Below, piece after piece: positions 19,001 to 26,580 of a stretch of 35,924 nucleotides of DNA. Below the pieces are notes generated by a model, which was not told the DNA's origin, made no database searches, and worked only from the letters and a program-made list of their open reading frames with translations. A program made the position numbers and the translations under genes. Source of the DNA: Phycisphaerae bacterium (lineage in GTDB: Bacteria; Planctomycetota; Phycisphaerae; Sedimentisphaerales; Anaerobacaceae); assembly GCA_016782865.1 (NCBI GenBank), contig JADHXR010000077.1:1-35924 (forward strand). The letters run 5' to 3'. Position 1 is the first letter of the stretch. Every line of letters starts with the position of its first letter.

Positions 19001-19222
19001 GTCGTAGCGCACGACGATGCCAGTGCAGCGACGATAGACGTCTGGACCGAATGGGTCATCGATCTGACGCGATTTGCCGACCAGGACGTGAACCTGGCCA
19101 ATATTGACAAGATCGCCGTCGGTTTGGGTGCGCAGAGCGGCTTGGTGGCACCGGGCGGTTCGGGAACGTTGTTTATTGACGACATCCGACTCTTAAGACC
19201 CGCCGAAGAGCCACAGCCGTAG
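16040..19222 (+). CDS. Secreted LamG/PA14 protein (copy 3)
   Basis: The third LamG paralogue, 1060 residues, 44 bp after copy 2 with GAAGGAGG before ATG. Signal peptide (LTLMVAAVLVLGAVAP); LamG domain (about 28-235); two YYWRVD repeats (240-435); PA14 domain (437-582, beginning LLGEYFNTMD); third YYWRVDEVN repeat (590-685); C-terminal domain from DNFEDYTDDD, carrying the same inserted DUF1349-like domain as copy 2 (about 788-959) and ending EEPQP. It therefore combines the PA14 of copy 1 with the tail of copy 2. Its last 1.1 kb aligns to copy 2 at a constant offset of 3227 bp without gaps. Likely a secreted or surface glycan-binding protein. Confidence 0.9.
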   Translation: MTRRLTLMVAAVLVLGAVAPNICSAADPNLVGWWRLNDGSGDNAIDSSGNNLHGVLVDNPVWVTGVQGTALQFSGGNHVAVPGYEGILGTQSRTSAAWINVTKTSASIITWGPAGSGTKWIMRTHNGPASLRLECGRGNTYGTTDLADGEWHHVAVVLIDDGSPDVSELLLYVDGALDPIMDGGTPNQMDTSSGGEFRIAYDLNNTPRTYDGMIDDVRIYDRALSADEIQALMDDPGGTVTQALAPSPADGAIVESTWYNLSWTAGDLATSHLVYISDNLDDVSEGRVEPIPAAGTFAVIGFGKPFPEGLIPGTTYYWRVDGVNDAEADSPWKGSIWSFSVRPKTAWHPAPADGALFVDADTDLAWDPGVGAALHYVYFADNFQDVNSAEGSAFVLGTTYDPGPLETGKTYYWRVDSSDGLTTHRGKAWSFTATTPGGGLLGEYFNTMDPIGEPVLTRIDPIIDIDFGNASPEPNVVNADWFSVRWRGELQAAFSEVYTFYTRANDGSRLWIDEKLIVDKWAWVNTVVDTRGEPIELVAGKWYSIRMELFNEDGDSEAHLLWESASQPKAIIPSAAFSPPLRAGGPSPSNGATGVKMMPTLKWSPGIGAASHEVYFGTDADAVSSAVVTSPEHKSSPAIGSESYDPGKLTWHTTYYWRVDEVNAVSPDSPWTGRVWSFTTGDFLVVDNFEDYTDDDAANEAIWQSWIDGFGTAANGSQVGNLFPPYAEQTIVHGGRQSMPLSYDNTAGVANSQAELTLSYPRDWTEEGVSVLSLWFRGYPASVGSFTEGPVGTYTMTAAGSNIGGTADEFHFAYKTLTGPGSITARVDSIQNTHDQAKAGVMIRETLDPNSAHAFACITPVDGVGSRGRDTTGGGSFSTFQAGITAPHWVKLERDVAGNFTVSHSTNGSTWQPVELSAPTAIPMDATVYVGLALTSRNAAVTCEAKFSNVAITGNVGAQWTNQDIGILGNAAEPLYVAVTDGASASAVVAHDDASAATIDVWTEWVIDLTRFADQDVNLANIDKIAVGLGAQSGLVAPGGSGTLFIDDIRLLRPAEEPQP

Positions 19223-19257
19223 CCGGAGGCATTACGACAACAGCGATTCAAAATAGG

Positions 19258-19296
19258 TTCGGGGCCTGAACCGACTAGCTCGGCACAGGCCCCGAA
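19258..19296 (+). terminator. Intrinsic terminator after the LamG array (probably bidirectional)
   Basis: A perfect 11-bp GC-rich stem (TTCGGGGCCTG at 19258-19268, CAGGCCCCGAA at 19286-19296) with a 17-nt loop is followed by the T-rich TGGTTCTTGCTTT. It lies 36 bp after the last LamG stop. On the other strand it is followed by CCTATTTTG, so it may also end the convergent PAC2 transcript. Confidence 0.75.
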
Positions 19297-19399
19297 TGGT
19301 TCTTGCTTTGTCGTCTTGGACGGTGGTCACACTAGCGGGCTGACGTGGCAACATAGTGAAGACAACCGGAGCACTGGCGACTGCGCGGACCTTTAGTTC

Positions 19400-20269
19400 C
19401 TAATCCACCCTGATGCCCTGCTGCTCCAGCCACTCTCTGAGATCGCCCATCTCGTTGTCGAAAATCTCGCTGTCGTAATCTTCTTCCAGCTTGTGAATGT
19501 TACTCTCAAGCTCCGGCTGCTCTTGGACTGCGTCGCCGAGCTTCTTCTCGAACTCATCGCTGCTTGCCGTCAGGTCGCCGAGTTCTATATCCAGCTCCAA
19601 CATGCCCGCCAGGCGTCTGGTGACCGCTTCGATACACTTGGGATTGCTGCCCTGCACGTACGCGGGAATCGTAGCCACGAGGCTTACCATGCTTATGCCC
19701 CGTTTGTGGGCGTTGGCCGTCAGGTAGGTGATAATGCTGGCCGGGCCTTCATAGTTGGCGAATTTTACCCCGTAGTGCTGGAAAGTTTCCTTCAGTTCCG
19801 GATGCGAGACGGAACACAAGAGTCTCGGCTCACGCGTGTGGGGCACAAGGCCGGCCACGCTACCGATAAAATATATCATCTTAACACCGAATTCCTCGCA
19901 CAGCGAGAAGACACATTCTGCGAACTCTTCCCAGTTCAGATTCGGCTCTTTGCCCTTGAAAAGAATCAAATCACCACTTTCGCTGTAGAAAAAGGAGTTC
20001 ACCGGGGTCTCGATGGACTCGACCAAGCCATCGGTTATCTTCGTGTGCGGGCGAAACAGTGCTGTTATCTCCATCGAGCCCGGGAAACTGCAAAGATAAA
20101 ATCCTTTGGGATCAATCTCGGCAAATCTTTGCGCGCCGATCTTCTCGATAAGGCACTCCGCCGTCCCGGTTGAGACCTCGCCGCCGTCCATCCAGCCGGA
20201 TAAACCCAGCAGCATACGAGGGTTATGTAATTTAGGCTTCTGGGTGATGCTCAGCTTGTCAGATAACAT
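19400..20269 (-). CDS. PAC2 family protein
   Basis: A 289-residue protein of the PAC2 (proteasome assembly chaperone 2-like) family, cytoplasmic. The N-terminal region MLLGLSGWMDGGEVSTGT and the internal YFIGSVAGLVPHTREPR are characteristic, and the acidic C-terminal region is commonly seen in bacterial members. In eukaryotes PAC2 assists proteasome assembly; in bacteria the role is not established and no proteasome genes are present here. The start at 20269 is chosen over upstream in-frame options because GAGGAAC lies just before this ATG and the family homology begins there. Divergent from the TIM-barrel-like gene at 20523 across a 253-bp intergenic region. Confidence 0.85.
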   Translation of the reverse strand: MLSDKLSITQKPKLHNPRMLLGLSGWMDGGEVSTGTAECLIEKIGAQRFAEIDPKGFYLCSFPGSMEITALFRPHTKITDGLVESIETPVNSFFYSESGDLILFKGKEPNLNWEEFAECVFSLCEEFGVKMIYFIGSVAGLVPHTREPRLLCSVSHPELKETFQHYGVKFANYEGPASIITYLTANAHKRGISMVSLVATIPAYVQGSNPKCIEAVTRRLAGMLELDIELGDLTASSDEFEKKLGDAVQEQPELESNIHKLEEDYDSEIFDNEMGDLREWLEQQGIRVD

Positions 20270-20522
20270 GTTTGTTCCTCGACTGGTACCACATACTGCC
20301 TTTCTAATATTTATCGGCACGTCGGTAGGCATACATTTGCCAATAATTGTCAAAACTGCAAGATGAGGATGCTTGTCGTACGGAAAAAAACTGGAAAAGT
20401 TCTGCGACGATCCGAGCAAAACAAGTAGAATAGAACAGGCCAATGATCGAGGGCACGAAAGGCAAAACTGGCACTTTGATCGTCGCCCGGTGGTCGTGGG
20501 GTATTCGAAAAGGAGAACAACT

Positions 20523-21518
20523 ATGTCGCAAAGCATAAATCGTCGAGGTTTTATCAAGAAATCACTGCTGAGTCCGGCGGCAGGTGCATTGGCAATGCGG
20601 GCAACGCAGAACAAGATCCAGGCCGCAAACACGGTCAAGCGATCTCAGTCATCGCCAGGTGTGCCGGCGTCCGAGGCGAGTCTGCCGAAAGGCAAGATCA
20701 AGAACCTCGAGATCGGCCGGCTCCTGCTCGGGGGCAACCTGCTGACCCATTTTACCCACAGCAGGGACTTGAAATACGTTTACAATCTGACTGCACACTA
20801 TAACACCGAGGAAAAGATCCTCGATACAATGAGGGTCGCCGAAGCCCACGGGGTCGACACGCTCGTTATACATACCGCCCCGGGCATTGTGAGCATGCTC
20901 AAGAAATACCGCTACCGACAGGGTGGCAAGATCAAGTGGATAATATGCCCGACGGCCCAGGTCGATAGCGACCCCGACGCTTACACAGAACAGGTCCGAA
21001 TGCTTGTCGAAGAAGGCGTCGACGCAGTCTATCTGTGGGGCGTCAGCGCCGACCGGCTTGTCTCTCAGGGCAAGGTGGACATGATCGCCAAGGCGGTGGA
21101 AATCGCCAAAGACAACGGTGTTCCCTCCGGGGTCGGGGCGCATGATCTGAAAGTTATCAAAGAATGCGAGCAGAACAACATCGACGCTGATTTTTATATT
21201 AAGACATTCCACCACCACGACTATAAGAGCGCACCGAGGCCCGATGAATTGACAACGGTCACCGCTGAAGTCCCGGGCTACTGGTGCAAGAATCCTCAAG
21301 AAGTCATCGACTACATGAAGGGGGTCGAAAAGCCGTGGATCGCCTTCAAGGTGATGGCCGCCGGTGCGATTCCGCCTAGGAATGCTTTTAGCTACGCGTT
21401 CGAGAACGGCGCCGATTTCGTGCTGGCCGGAATGTTCGATTTCGAAATCGCCGAGGACGTGCTCATCGCAAATGCCGCTCTGAAGAAAGCCAATAGAGTC
21501 CGCCCCTGGAGGGCTTAG
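20523..21518 (+). CDS. Tat-exported TIM-barrel-like protein of unknown function (paralogue A)
   Basis: A 331-residue protein with a twin-arginine leader (INRRGFIKKSLLSPAAG). The body has alternating strand/helix blocks consistent with a TIM barrel: IGRLLLGGNL, TLVIHTA, KWIICPTAQ, AVYLWG, SGVGAHDL, FYIKTFHHHDYKSA, WIAFKVMAAGAI and ADFVLAGMFDF. It is clearly paralogous to the gene at 26581-27651; shared landmarks are a KT(F/L)HH motif, a lysine in PWIAFKV(M/L)AAGAI, and GADF..GMFDF. Those histidines and lysine could be catalytic, as in aldolase or isomerase barrels, but that is inference. The start has GGAG correctly spaced; the longer reading frame from 20373 lacks a signal peptide. The stop overlaps by 4 bp the stop of the convergent broken transporter gene. 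Confidence 0.82.
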   Translation: MSQSINRRGFIKKSLLSPAAGALAMRATQNKIQAANTVKRSQSSPGVPASEASLPKGKIKNLEIGRLLLGGNLLTHFTHSRDLKYVYNLTAHYNTEEKILDTMRVAEAHGVDTLVIHTAPGIVSMLKKYRYRQGGKIKWIICPTAQVDSDPDAYTEQVRMLVEEGVDAVYLWGVSADRLVSQGKVDMIAKAVEIAKDNGVPSGVGAHDLKVIKECEQNNIDADFYIKTFHHHDYKSAPRPDELTTVTAEVPGYWCKNPQEVIDYMKGVEKPWIAFKVMAAGAIPPRNAFSYAFENGADFVLAGMFDFEIAEDVLIANAALKKANRVRPWRA

Positions 21519-22094
21519 CCCTTATCGGATTTGTTGGTTTTCGTCAGCATATCGGTCTTGCCCGCAGCCAGATCCGCGATGGCGCGCGTGTAGCCGAATC
21601 TCTGCAGGAATATCATTACGACAGCCGTGATAGGTACGGCCAGGAACATCCCGATTATTCCCCAGATTGTCCCGAAGAAAATCAGCGACAGCAACACCAC
21701 AACGGGGTGCAGATCGAGCGATTCTCCCATGAGCTTGGGCTGGAGGAGATTGCCTATAACAAACTGGATGCCGCCGGGAATCGCCAGGACGAGAACCTTG
21801 GTGACTATGCCGAGCTGCGGATCGATCAGGGCCACCGGCAAAGGCAGGATTGTCGCTATGATGGAGCCGATATTCGGGATGAAATTCAACATGAAAGCGA
21901 GGAAGCCGAACATCCATCCGAGTCGCACTCCAAGAACAGTCAGCACGAACCCGACAAGGACTCCGGTAATCCCGGACGTCACAAGCATAGTCAGCACGTA
22001 CCGCTTGATGCGCACCGGAGATACCCAATGCTGTCAGAATCAACAGACACCCCGTCTGAATACGTTGCTCGTAATGTTCACTCTTCTTGGCCAT
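21515..22094 (-). pseudogene. AI-2E family transporter with internal frameshifting deletion
   Basis: The C-terminal half of an AI-2E (YdiK/PerM-like) membrane protein is readable from about 22015 to 21515: MLVTSGITGVLVGFVLTVLG, NFIPNIGSIIATILPLPVALI, FVIGNLLQPKLMGESLDLHPVVVLLSL and GIIGMFLAVPITAV are typical of the family's last membrane segments. An N-terminal scrap, MAKKSEHYEQRIQTG then CLLILTALG, starts at 22094 but in another frame. Family members are about 340-400 residues; here roughly 170-180 codons between the two parts are missing and the junction is out of frame. A GTG at 22015 could still give a 166-residue fragment. The intact family exports small molecules or acts as an antiporter; this copy is probably dead. 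Confidence 0.75.
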
Positions 22095-22459
22095 GTCGAA
22101 TTTGTCCCTAATCCAGCAAGAAAGGCAAAGGTTTCGCAAACAAAGCGATCGACAGCGCTTGGCAATTCGGAGAGGGCATACTGCCAAATCGGCCCGGAGG
22201 CTTCCAGTATTTTTTGCATCTATTGAACTTGAATGTAAAATGTCGGGAGGCTAGGCTTTGTCAAAAAACTCCGTCGTCGGCCCGAGAGCGAGCGTTTTTT
22301 CGCTTGGCAAAGACGGCGAAGCAGGCGATATTGGTTTTATCGTCGATGCAGCCGGATGCAGACAGGCGAAAAATAAACCGCTCGAAGCCAGATCGAGTTT
22401 TCCGACACAGCCTGATATAGGCAAGTGTTGCTGAATCACAACTTAAATGGAGTAGACCA
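22095..22459. other. Intergenic region with hairpin repeat copy 1
   Basis: No protein gene is supported. Short reading frames in 22214-22439 are translations of the repeat at 22253-22413. The remaining bases hold the upstream region of the sulfatase at 22460, whose start has TGGAG about nine bases upstream. Confidence 0.6.
22253..22413. repeat. Dispersed hairpin repeat, copy 1 (MITE-like or structured RNA)
   Basis: A 161-bp element that recurs at 34248-34413 with high identity in most blocks. Its ends are imperfect inverted repeats (AGGCTTTGTC at the left, GACACAGCCT at the right), and internal segments fold back: CGAGCG with CGCTCG, TTTTTCGC (22296-22303) with GCGAAAAA (22366-22373), and a central GGCGATA with TATCGTC. 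The stem sequence differs from copy 2 but remains paired. No open frame of protein character exists. It lies between the broken transporter gene and a sulfatase gene. Confidence 0.8.
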
Positions 22460-23908
22460 ATGGATCACAACATCACCCGACGAGATTTCCTGAAAGCCGC
22501 GGGCCTTGCCGCTGCTTCGGTGTTGGCGCCACTCGTAACGCCGAGCGAAGCTCGCGACAAGAAACGCCTTAACGTCCTCTTCATCACCGCCGACGATCTC
22601 GGCCTCCAACTCGGCTGTTACGGCGAGACTCTAATCCAAACGCCGAACATAGATGAACTCGCCGGCAGCAGCGTGCAGTTTAGAACCGCCTATGTCGCGC
22701 AGGCATCGTGCAGTCCGTCGCGCAGCGCGATGTTCACGGGGCTGCATACCCATTCCACGGGGCAATATGGCCTGACCAATAGCGGTTTCGCCCTGCATCC
22801 GGAACTGTGCAACAGAACGATTCCAAACCTGCTAAAGCCGGCTGGCTACCGCACGGGGATCATCGGCAAGCTGCACGTCGCGCCGGAGGAAAGCTTTCAA
22901 TTCGATTTTCGCGAGAACAACACCATCAATACGCGCCAGGTCCGTCGGGTCGCCGAGAAGGCAGATGAGTTTCTTCAGGAAACCGGTGATCAGCCTTTCT
23001 TTCTGATGGTGAACTATTCTGATCCTCACGCCTTCCGCGATCCGAAAGACAGCAGGAAGTGGAATTTCCCTCCGCAAGTGGACGGGCTGCCCGCCAATCC
23101 GCTACCGCCCGGCGAAAAAACGATTTTTCCATTTCAGCAGATCGACCAGCCACAGCAGCGGGTGCGCACCGCCGGTTATTACAACGCCGTGCAGCGCCTC
23201 GATGACGGCATTGGAATGTTGACCGACGTAATGGACAAACACGGCCATCGCGACGACACACTCATCATCTTCATCGGCGATCACGGACCGCCCTTCGCAC
23301 GAGGCAAGACGACGGTTTACGAATCCGGCATTCGCATCCCGTTTATCGTTCGCTGGCCTGGCGTTTCCAGGCCGGCCAAGAGCCGGGCGATGGTCTCCAC
23401 TATCGACATCCTGCCCACCATCCTGGACGCAACAGGTATTGCGCCGCCAGGAAAAATGCACGGCAAATCACTGCGCCCGGTCCTGAAGAATGCCGACGCG
23501 CCGTGGCGCGAGTACCTCGTAGCCGAGTTCCATTTCCACGGAGGCCGCCCCTTCTACCCGCGACGCGCCATTCGCGACCGGCGATACAAATTGATCCACA
23601 ATTTGCTGGCCGGAAAGTCAAAACCTTCAAACAGTATCGACGCCGACCAGGCGTATCGCATATCACAACAACCTCGCTACGACGGCACACCCGTGCGCAG
23701 AGCGTTCGACACATTCGCCAATCCACCTGAGTTCGAACTCTACGATCTTCAAAACGACGCCGTGGAGTTCAACAACCTGGCGGGAAAACGGCAATACCAA
23801 GCGGTTCAGGAAAGACTGACCACCGCGCTTTTCGAATACAGGAGGCAGACGGACGATCCGTTTCTCGATCCGGACTTTGTGAGAAAGATAGACCAACGAG
23901 GGCGATGA
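22460..23908 (+). CDS. S1-type sulfatase, heparan N-sulfatase-like, Tat-exported
   Basis: A 482-residue sulfatase with a twin-arginine leader (TRRDFLKAAGLAAASVLAP) and no lipobox, so probably periplasmic. The metal-binding FITADDLGLQ is followed by the catalytic signature CSPSRSAMFTG, whose cysteine needs conversion to formylglycine. The layout (LGCYGETLIQTPNIDELA, GIIGKLHVAPEE, MVNYSDPHAF, IFIGDHGPPFARGK, PFIVRWPGV) is closest by eye to N-sulfoglucosamine sulfohydrolase-like enzymes, suggesting action on sulfated glycans, although the substrate is not certain. Length is normal. It is followed by a GC-rich hairpin at 23968-23994. Confidence 0.95.
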   Translation: MDHNITRRDFLKAAGLAAASVLAPLVTPSEARDKKRLNVLFITADDLGLQLGCYGETLIQTPNIDELAGSSVQFRTAYVAQASCSPSRSAMFTGLHTHSTGQYGLTNSGFALHPELCNRTIPNLLKPAGYRTGIIGKLHVAPEESFQFDFRENNTINTRQVRRVAEKADEFLQETGDQPFFLMVNYSDPHAFRDPKDSRKWNFPPQVDGLPANPLPPGEKTIFPFQQIDQPQQRVRTAGYYNAVQRLDDGIGMLTDVMDKHGHRDDTLIIFIGDHGPPFARGKTTVYESGIRIPFIVRWPGVSRPAKSRAMVSTIDILPTILDATGIAPPGKMHGKSLRPVLKNADAPWREYLVAEFHFHGGRPFYPRRAIRDRRYKLIHNLLAGKSKPSNSIDADQAYRISQQPRYDGTPVRRAFDTFANPPEFELYDLQNDAVEFNNLAGKRQYQAVQERLTTALFEYRRQTDDPFLDPDFVRKIDQRGR

Positions 23909-23967
23909 ACGCGGTTTTTCTCATATCACGCCGATTGACTTGTCCGTGGCTTGTCTTCTTGACATAG

Positions 23968-23994
23968 GGCCGGGGTGCGTCAACAGCCCCGGCC
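23968..23994 (+). terminator. Terminator hairpin after the sulfatase gene
   Basis: An 8-bp perfect stem GGCCGGGG/CCCCGGCC with an 11-nt loop, 59 bp after the sulfatase stop, followed by ATTCCGTT. The stem is strong and the T-tract poor. Confidence 0.5.
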
Positions 23995-24020
23995 ATTCCG
24001 TTCACGGGCCGGATTTGTCT

Positions 24021-24049
24021 TTGGAATTGAGGCGGGCAATCGTCATACT
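24021..24049 (+). promoter_or_regulatory. Possible promoter of the small membrane protein gene
   Basis: TTGGAA (24021-24026) and CATACT (24044-24049) are separated by 17 bp, about 85 bp upstream of the start at 24135. Neither box is perfect. Confidence 0.3.
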
Positions 24050-24134
24050 GGCGGAAAAGTGGTAGCCTTTGTTTCGCACCCATGCTTCTGAGCACGCAAA
24101 CACGCTTCTATATGGAAAAGTGAAGGGAGAAACG

Positions 24135-24671
24135 ATGTCTGAATCCATTACTGCGGAAAATAAAGAGCAAAACCGTAAGAAGCCGCCTCTAAGTCGCTGT
24201 AGAATAGCCGGCGAAATCTTAGCTGGGCTTGCTGTTGCAGTACTGGTGCTATTTGTGGCCTTCTATGTCTTTCGCATTCTTGCAATTCCGGGTGAATTAG
24301 GAGAGCATGGCATTGGAACTGTTGTTATGCTTTTAATGTTTGCTTTTTTCGCTTTCCCTATATTGTATGGACCTGCCAGCGCCATTGGTGTTTATCTTGT
24401 CGGCAGCAGAGGCAAACAAACGGGTTCGTTCTTGTCAACTTTAGGCTGGGGCTTTCTTGCAGGGCTTCTCCCGATTGTCATGCTAGGGGTCTCACTTCTC
24501 AACCTGACGAGAGGTCTACCTGCGAGCGTAGGGAGCGTACTGGTTGCTGCATTAGCACTTGGATTGCTTATTCCGCCAATCGGGGCGACGTATGGCTTTA
24601 ATTTGACTCGTAGGTACAGAAGCAAGCCCAAGGAAGATGTTGAGACGGATAGTAGCGATCAGGAAGAGTAA
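24135..24671 (+). CDS. Small polytopic membrane protein of unknown function
   Basis: A 178-residue protein not assigned to a family. After a charged cytosolic-looking N-terminus (SITAENKEQNRKKPP) there are about four hydrophobic segments: GEILAGLAVAVLVLFVAFYV (about 26-45), VVMLLMFAFFAFPILYGPAS (about 63-82), GWGFLAGLLPIVMLGVSLL and GSVLVAALALGLLIPPIGA, then a polar tail rich in acidic residues and serine. The start at 24135 is favoured by GGGAGA upstream; the open frame extends to 24069 without a ribosome-binding site. Codon use looks more AT-rich than the neighbouring genes, which hints at a different origin but was not measured. Convergent with the GH43 gene. Confidence 0.6.
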   Translation: MSESITAENKEQNRKKPPLSRCRIAGEILAGLAVAVLVLFVAFYVFRILAIPGELGEHGIGTVVMLLMFAFFAFPILYGPASAIGVYLVGSRGKQTGSFLSTLGWGFLAGLLPIVMLGVSLLNLTRGLPASVGSVLVAALALGLLIPPIGATYGFNLTRRYRSKPKEDVETDSSDQEE

Positions 24672-24704
24672 GCTAATTCAGGACGGCCCGGCGGCATCGA
24701 TGGC

Positions 24705-26354
24705 TTAACGGCGTTTGGGGCCATCGTAATCATAGTGGAAGTAGTCTATGTCGATATGCCCTGCCGGCCCGCTGTCATTCCAGCAATAGAAGCCGAGCCG
24801 GTCGCCGCGCCAACGGCCGAACTCCAATCTAAACGGCTCACCGAACCTTTTGAATGTCTCGCCGTCGGAGCTGTATTCGTAAAAGGCCTGATTCCCATCG
24901 TTCTGGGTTCGATAGTAAATCACGTCTTCGCGGACAATCGGCCCGGCCTTCACCTTGCCGTTGTTGTTGAAGATCATCCTCTTGTTGCCATCGGCATCGA
25001 CGCGAATTCCGAGCAGGATGAATTGGCCGCTGTGATGGCAGAACCCAGCCTGTTGGCCGGGCTCCATGCCGCTGATATCCACCTTCGCTGTCACTACGCC
25101 TTTGCCCTTGCCCATCAACCGCTGGCTGATCGTGTTGGAGGCGTTCCAGAATCCTCCGTCATTCACGGGGACATCGGCGCGCAGGCACAGCCACCCGCGG
25201 CGCTCGGTCAGGCTCCAGCGATCGTCCCGCGGATTGTGGTTCCACTGCCATTGCGGGCCAAGCTTCTCTGCGTCGAACTCATCATCGGTCTGCGGCGCAT
25301 CAATCGGATGTCCCTGGATCGGCCTGGTCCAGCCGGAGACGGTGTTGCCGATTCCGTTGCCATCCGGATCCTCACCCAGCACGGGCCAACCGTCCCGCCA
25401 TCTCACCGGAACCAGCCATTGAGAACGCCCTTCATAGGAACTGCCCGTAGTCCTGCCGGCAAATGTTCCTTTGGTCTTTGCGCGATGCTGCACGAGCTGA
25501 TGCGTATACCACCACGAACCGTCCGCGGCCTGCACCAGTGCGCCCTGACAGACACTGCGCCGAGCACCGGCAGCCTTTTCCATGACGATTTTGCGCTCGA
25601 AGGGGCCGTACATGCTCTTTGAGCGCAAGACGAGCTGCTTGCGATCGCCTTCGATCCACTCTGCAAGGAAGATATAGTAGAAGCCGTTGATCTTGTATAT
25701 CTTGGCGGCCTCCGCCCCGCTGCCGTGATAAAGCGCCGTGCCTTCATCGACAAGCTTCTTGCCGTCCCAGCTCATCTTGAACAACCGGGTCTGATTCTTC
25801 TTCTGGACCGGATCGGGTCCAAAGTTGCACACGAGGTATGCCTGCTTCGCGTCCTCATCCCAGAAAGCAGCAGGGTCGGTCCAGCGTTGTTTCTTGAGCA
25901 TGCAGATCGGTCGCGACCAGGGCCCTGTGATCTCCTCTGCGCTGCTCATGTAGAGGCCGCTCCTTGTGTCGATGAAATAGCAGTACCATGTGCCGTCATG
26001 GTAAGCGAGGTCACCCGCCCAGACACCGAGGCGATAACCCGACATCCGGTCGAAATTGTAGGTAGGCTCCCACGTCAGCTTCTCGAATACGTGGCCGATC
26101 ATGCGCCAGTTCACAATGTCCTTCGACTTCAACAACGTCATGCCGGGAGCGTAATGGTTGGTGGATGTTATCATGTAGTAGGTGTCACCGACCTGCTCGA
26201 TGTCCACGTCCGGGTAGTCGGCGTTCAGCACGGGATTCTTGTATGTTCCGTCACCCTGATCGCCCCAAGAGCCCATTTGGGATGCCGCCTGAGTGTTACA
26301 GGCAAGAACAATAACAAACAACACCATGGCAAGTCGACATGCTTGGTTCTTCAT
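24705..26354 (-). CDS. Secreted glycoside hydrolase family 43 protein
   Basis: A 549-residue exported glycosidase with a signal peptide (RLAMVLFVIVLACNTQA). The five-bladed GH43 propeller starts with NPVLNADYPDVDIEQVGDTYYM, written here with its conserved aspartates in NADYPD (general base). WTDPAAFW supplies the pKa-tuning aspartate, and GAEAAKIYKINGFYYI the probable acid glutamate. The last third (from about residue 355) is a concanavalin-like C-terminal module with WQWNHNPRDDRWSL and GFCHHSG, as in beta-xylosidase or arabinofuranosidase members. Likely cleaves xylose- or arabinose-containing side chains. The start is uncertain between 26354 and 26369; neither has an ideally spaced ribosome-binding site. 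It lies downstream of the M20/GCS2/TIM operon, separated by about 225 bp. Confidence 0.9.
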   Translation of the reverse strand: MKNQACRLAMVLFVIVLACNTQAASQMGSWGDQGDGTYKNPVLNADYPDVDIEQVGDTYYMITSTNHYAPGMTLLKSKDIVNWRMIGHVFEKLTWEPTYNFDRMSGYRLGVWAGDLAYHDGTWYCYFIDTRSGLYMSSAEEITGPWSRPICMLKKQRWTDPAAFWDEDAKQAYLVCNFGPDPVQKKNQTRLFKMSWDGKKLVDEGTALYHGSGAEAAKIYKINGFYYIFLAEWIEGDRKQLVLRSKSMYGPFERKIVMEKAAGARRSVCQGALVQAADGSWWYTHQLVQHRAKTKGTFAGRTTGSSYEGRSQWLVPVRWRDGWPVLGEDPDGNGIGNTVSGWTRPIQGHPIDAPQTDDEFDAEKLGPQWQWNHNPRDDRWSLTERRGWLCLRADVPVNDGGFWNASNTISQRLMGKGKGVVTAKVDISGMEPGQQAGFCHHSGQFILLGIRVDADGNKRMIFNNNGKVKAGPIVREDVIYYRTQNDGNQAFYEYSSDGETFKRFGEPFRLEFGRWRGDRLGFYCWNDSGPAGHIDIDYFHYDYDGPKRR

Positions 26355-26448
26355 AATACAATCTTTCATCTTCCTGTCTTGTGTGCCCGTTTTTGAAAAC
26401 GCTATTTTCCAACTTGTTATGAAAGAATATCTTATGCCAAACATTCAA

Positions 26449-26478
26449 TCCGCGAAAATCCGCGTTAATCCGCGGTTT
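26449..26478. repeat. Three 10-bp units of the TCCGCG type
   Basis: Three direct 10-bp units begin TCCGCG and end AAAA, TTAA and GTTT, followed downstream by the related TTCGTGGTTT. The tract lies between the GH43 gene and the stop of the TIM-barrel-like gene, in an AT-rich gap. Similar CCGCG-type phrases occur between genes in several bacteria, but the function is unclear. Confidence 0.5.
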
Positions 26479-26580
26479 CAATTTGGTGTTTATTAGTGTT
26501 AATTCGTGGTTTAGAGTTTTTTGTTTGCGGCAAAAGGCTGCGCTGGGAGTTCACCTTTCAATCCACCAATTCAAGGTTCA

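Noticed and set aside
22214..22439. Small reading frames near the left hairpin repeat
   Set aside because: The similar frames at 34169-34537 arise only because both are translations of the same repeat; the hairpin structure explains the similarity better than coding.
26449..26478. CRISPR-like array
   Set aside because: The 10-bp units are too short, there are no spacers and no cas genes.
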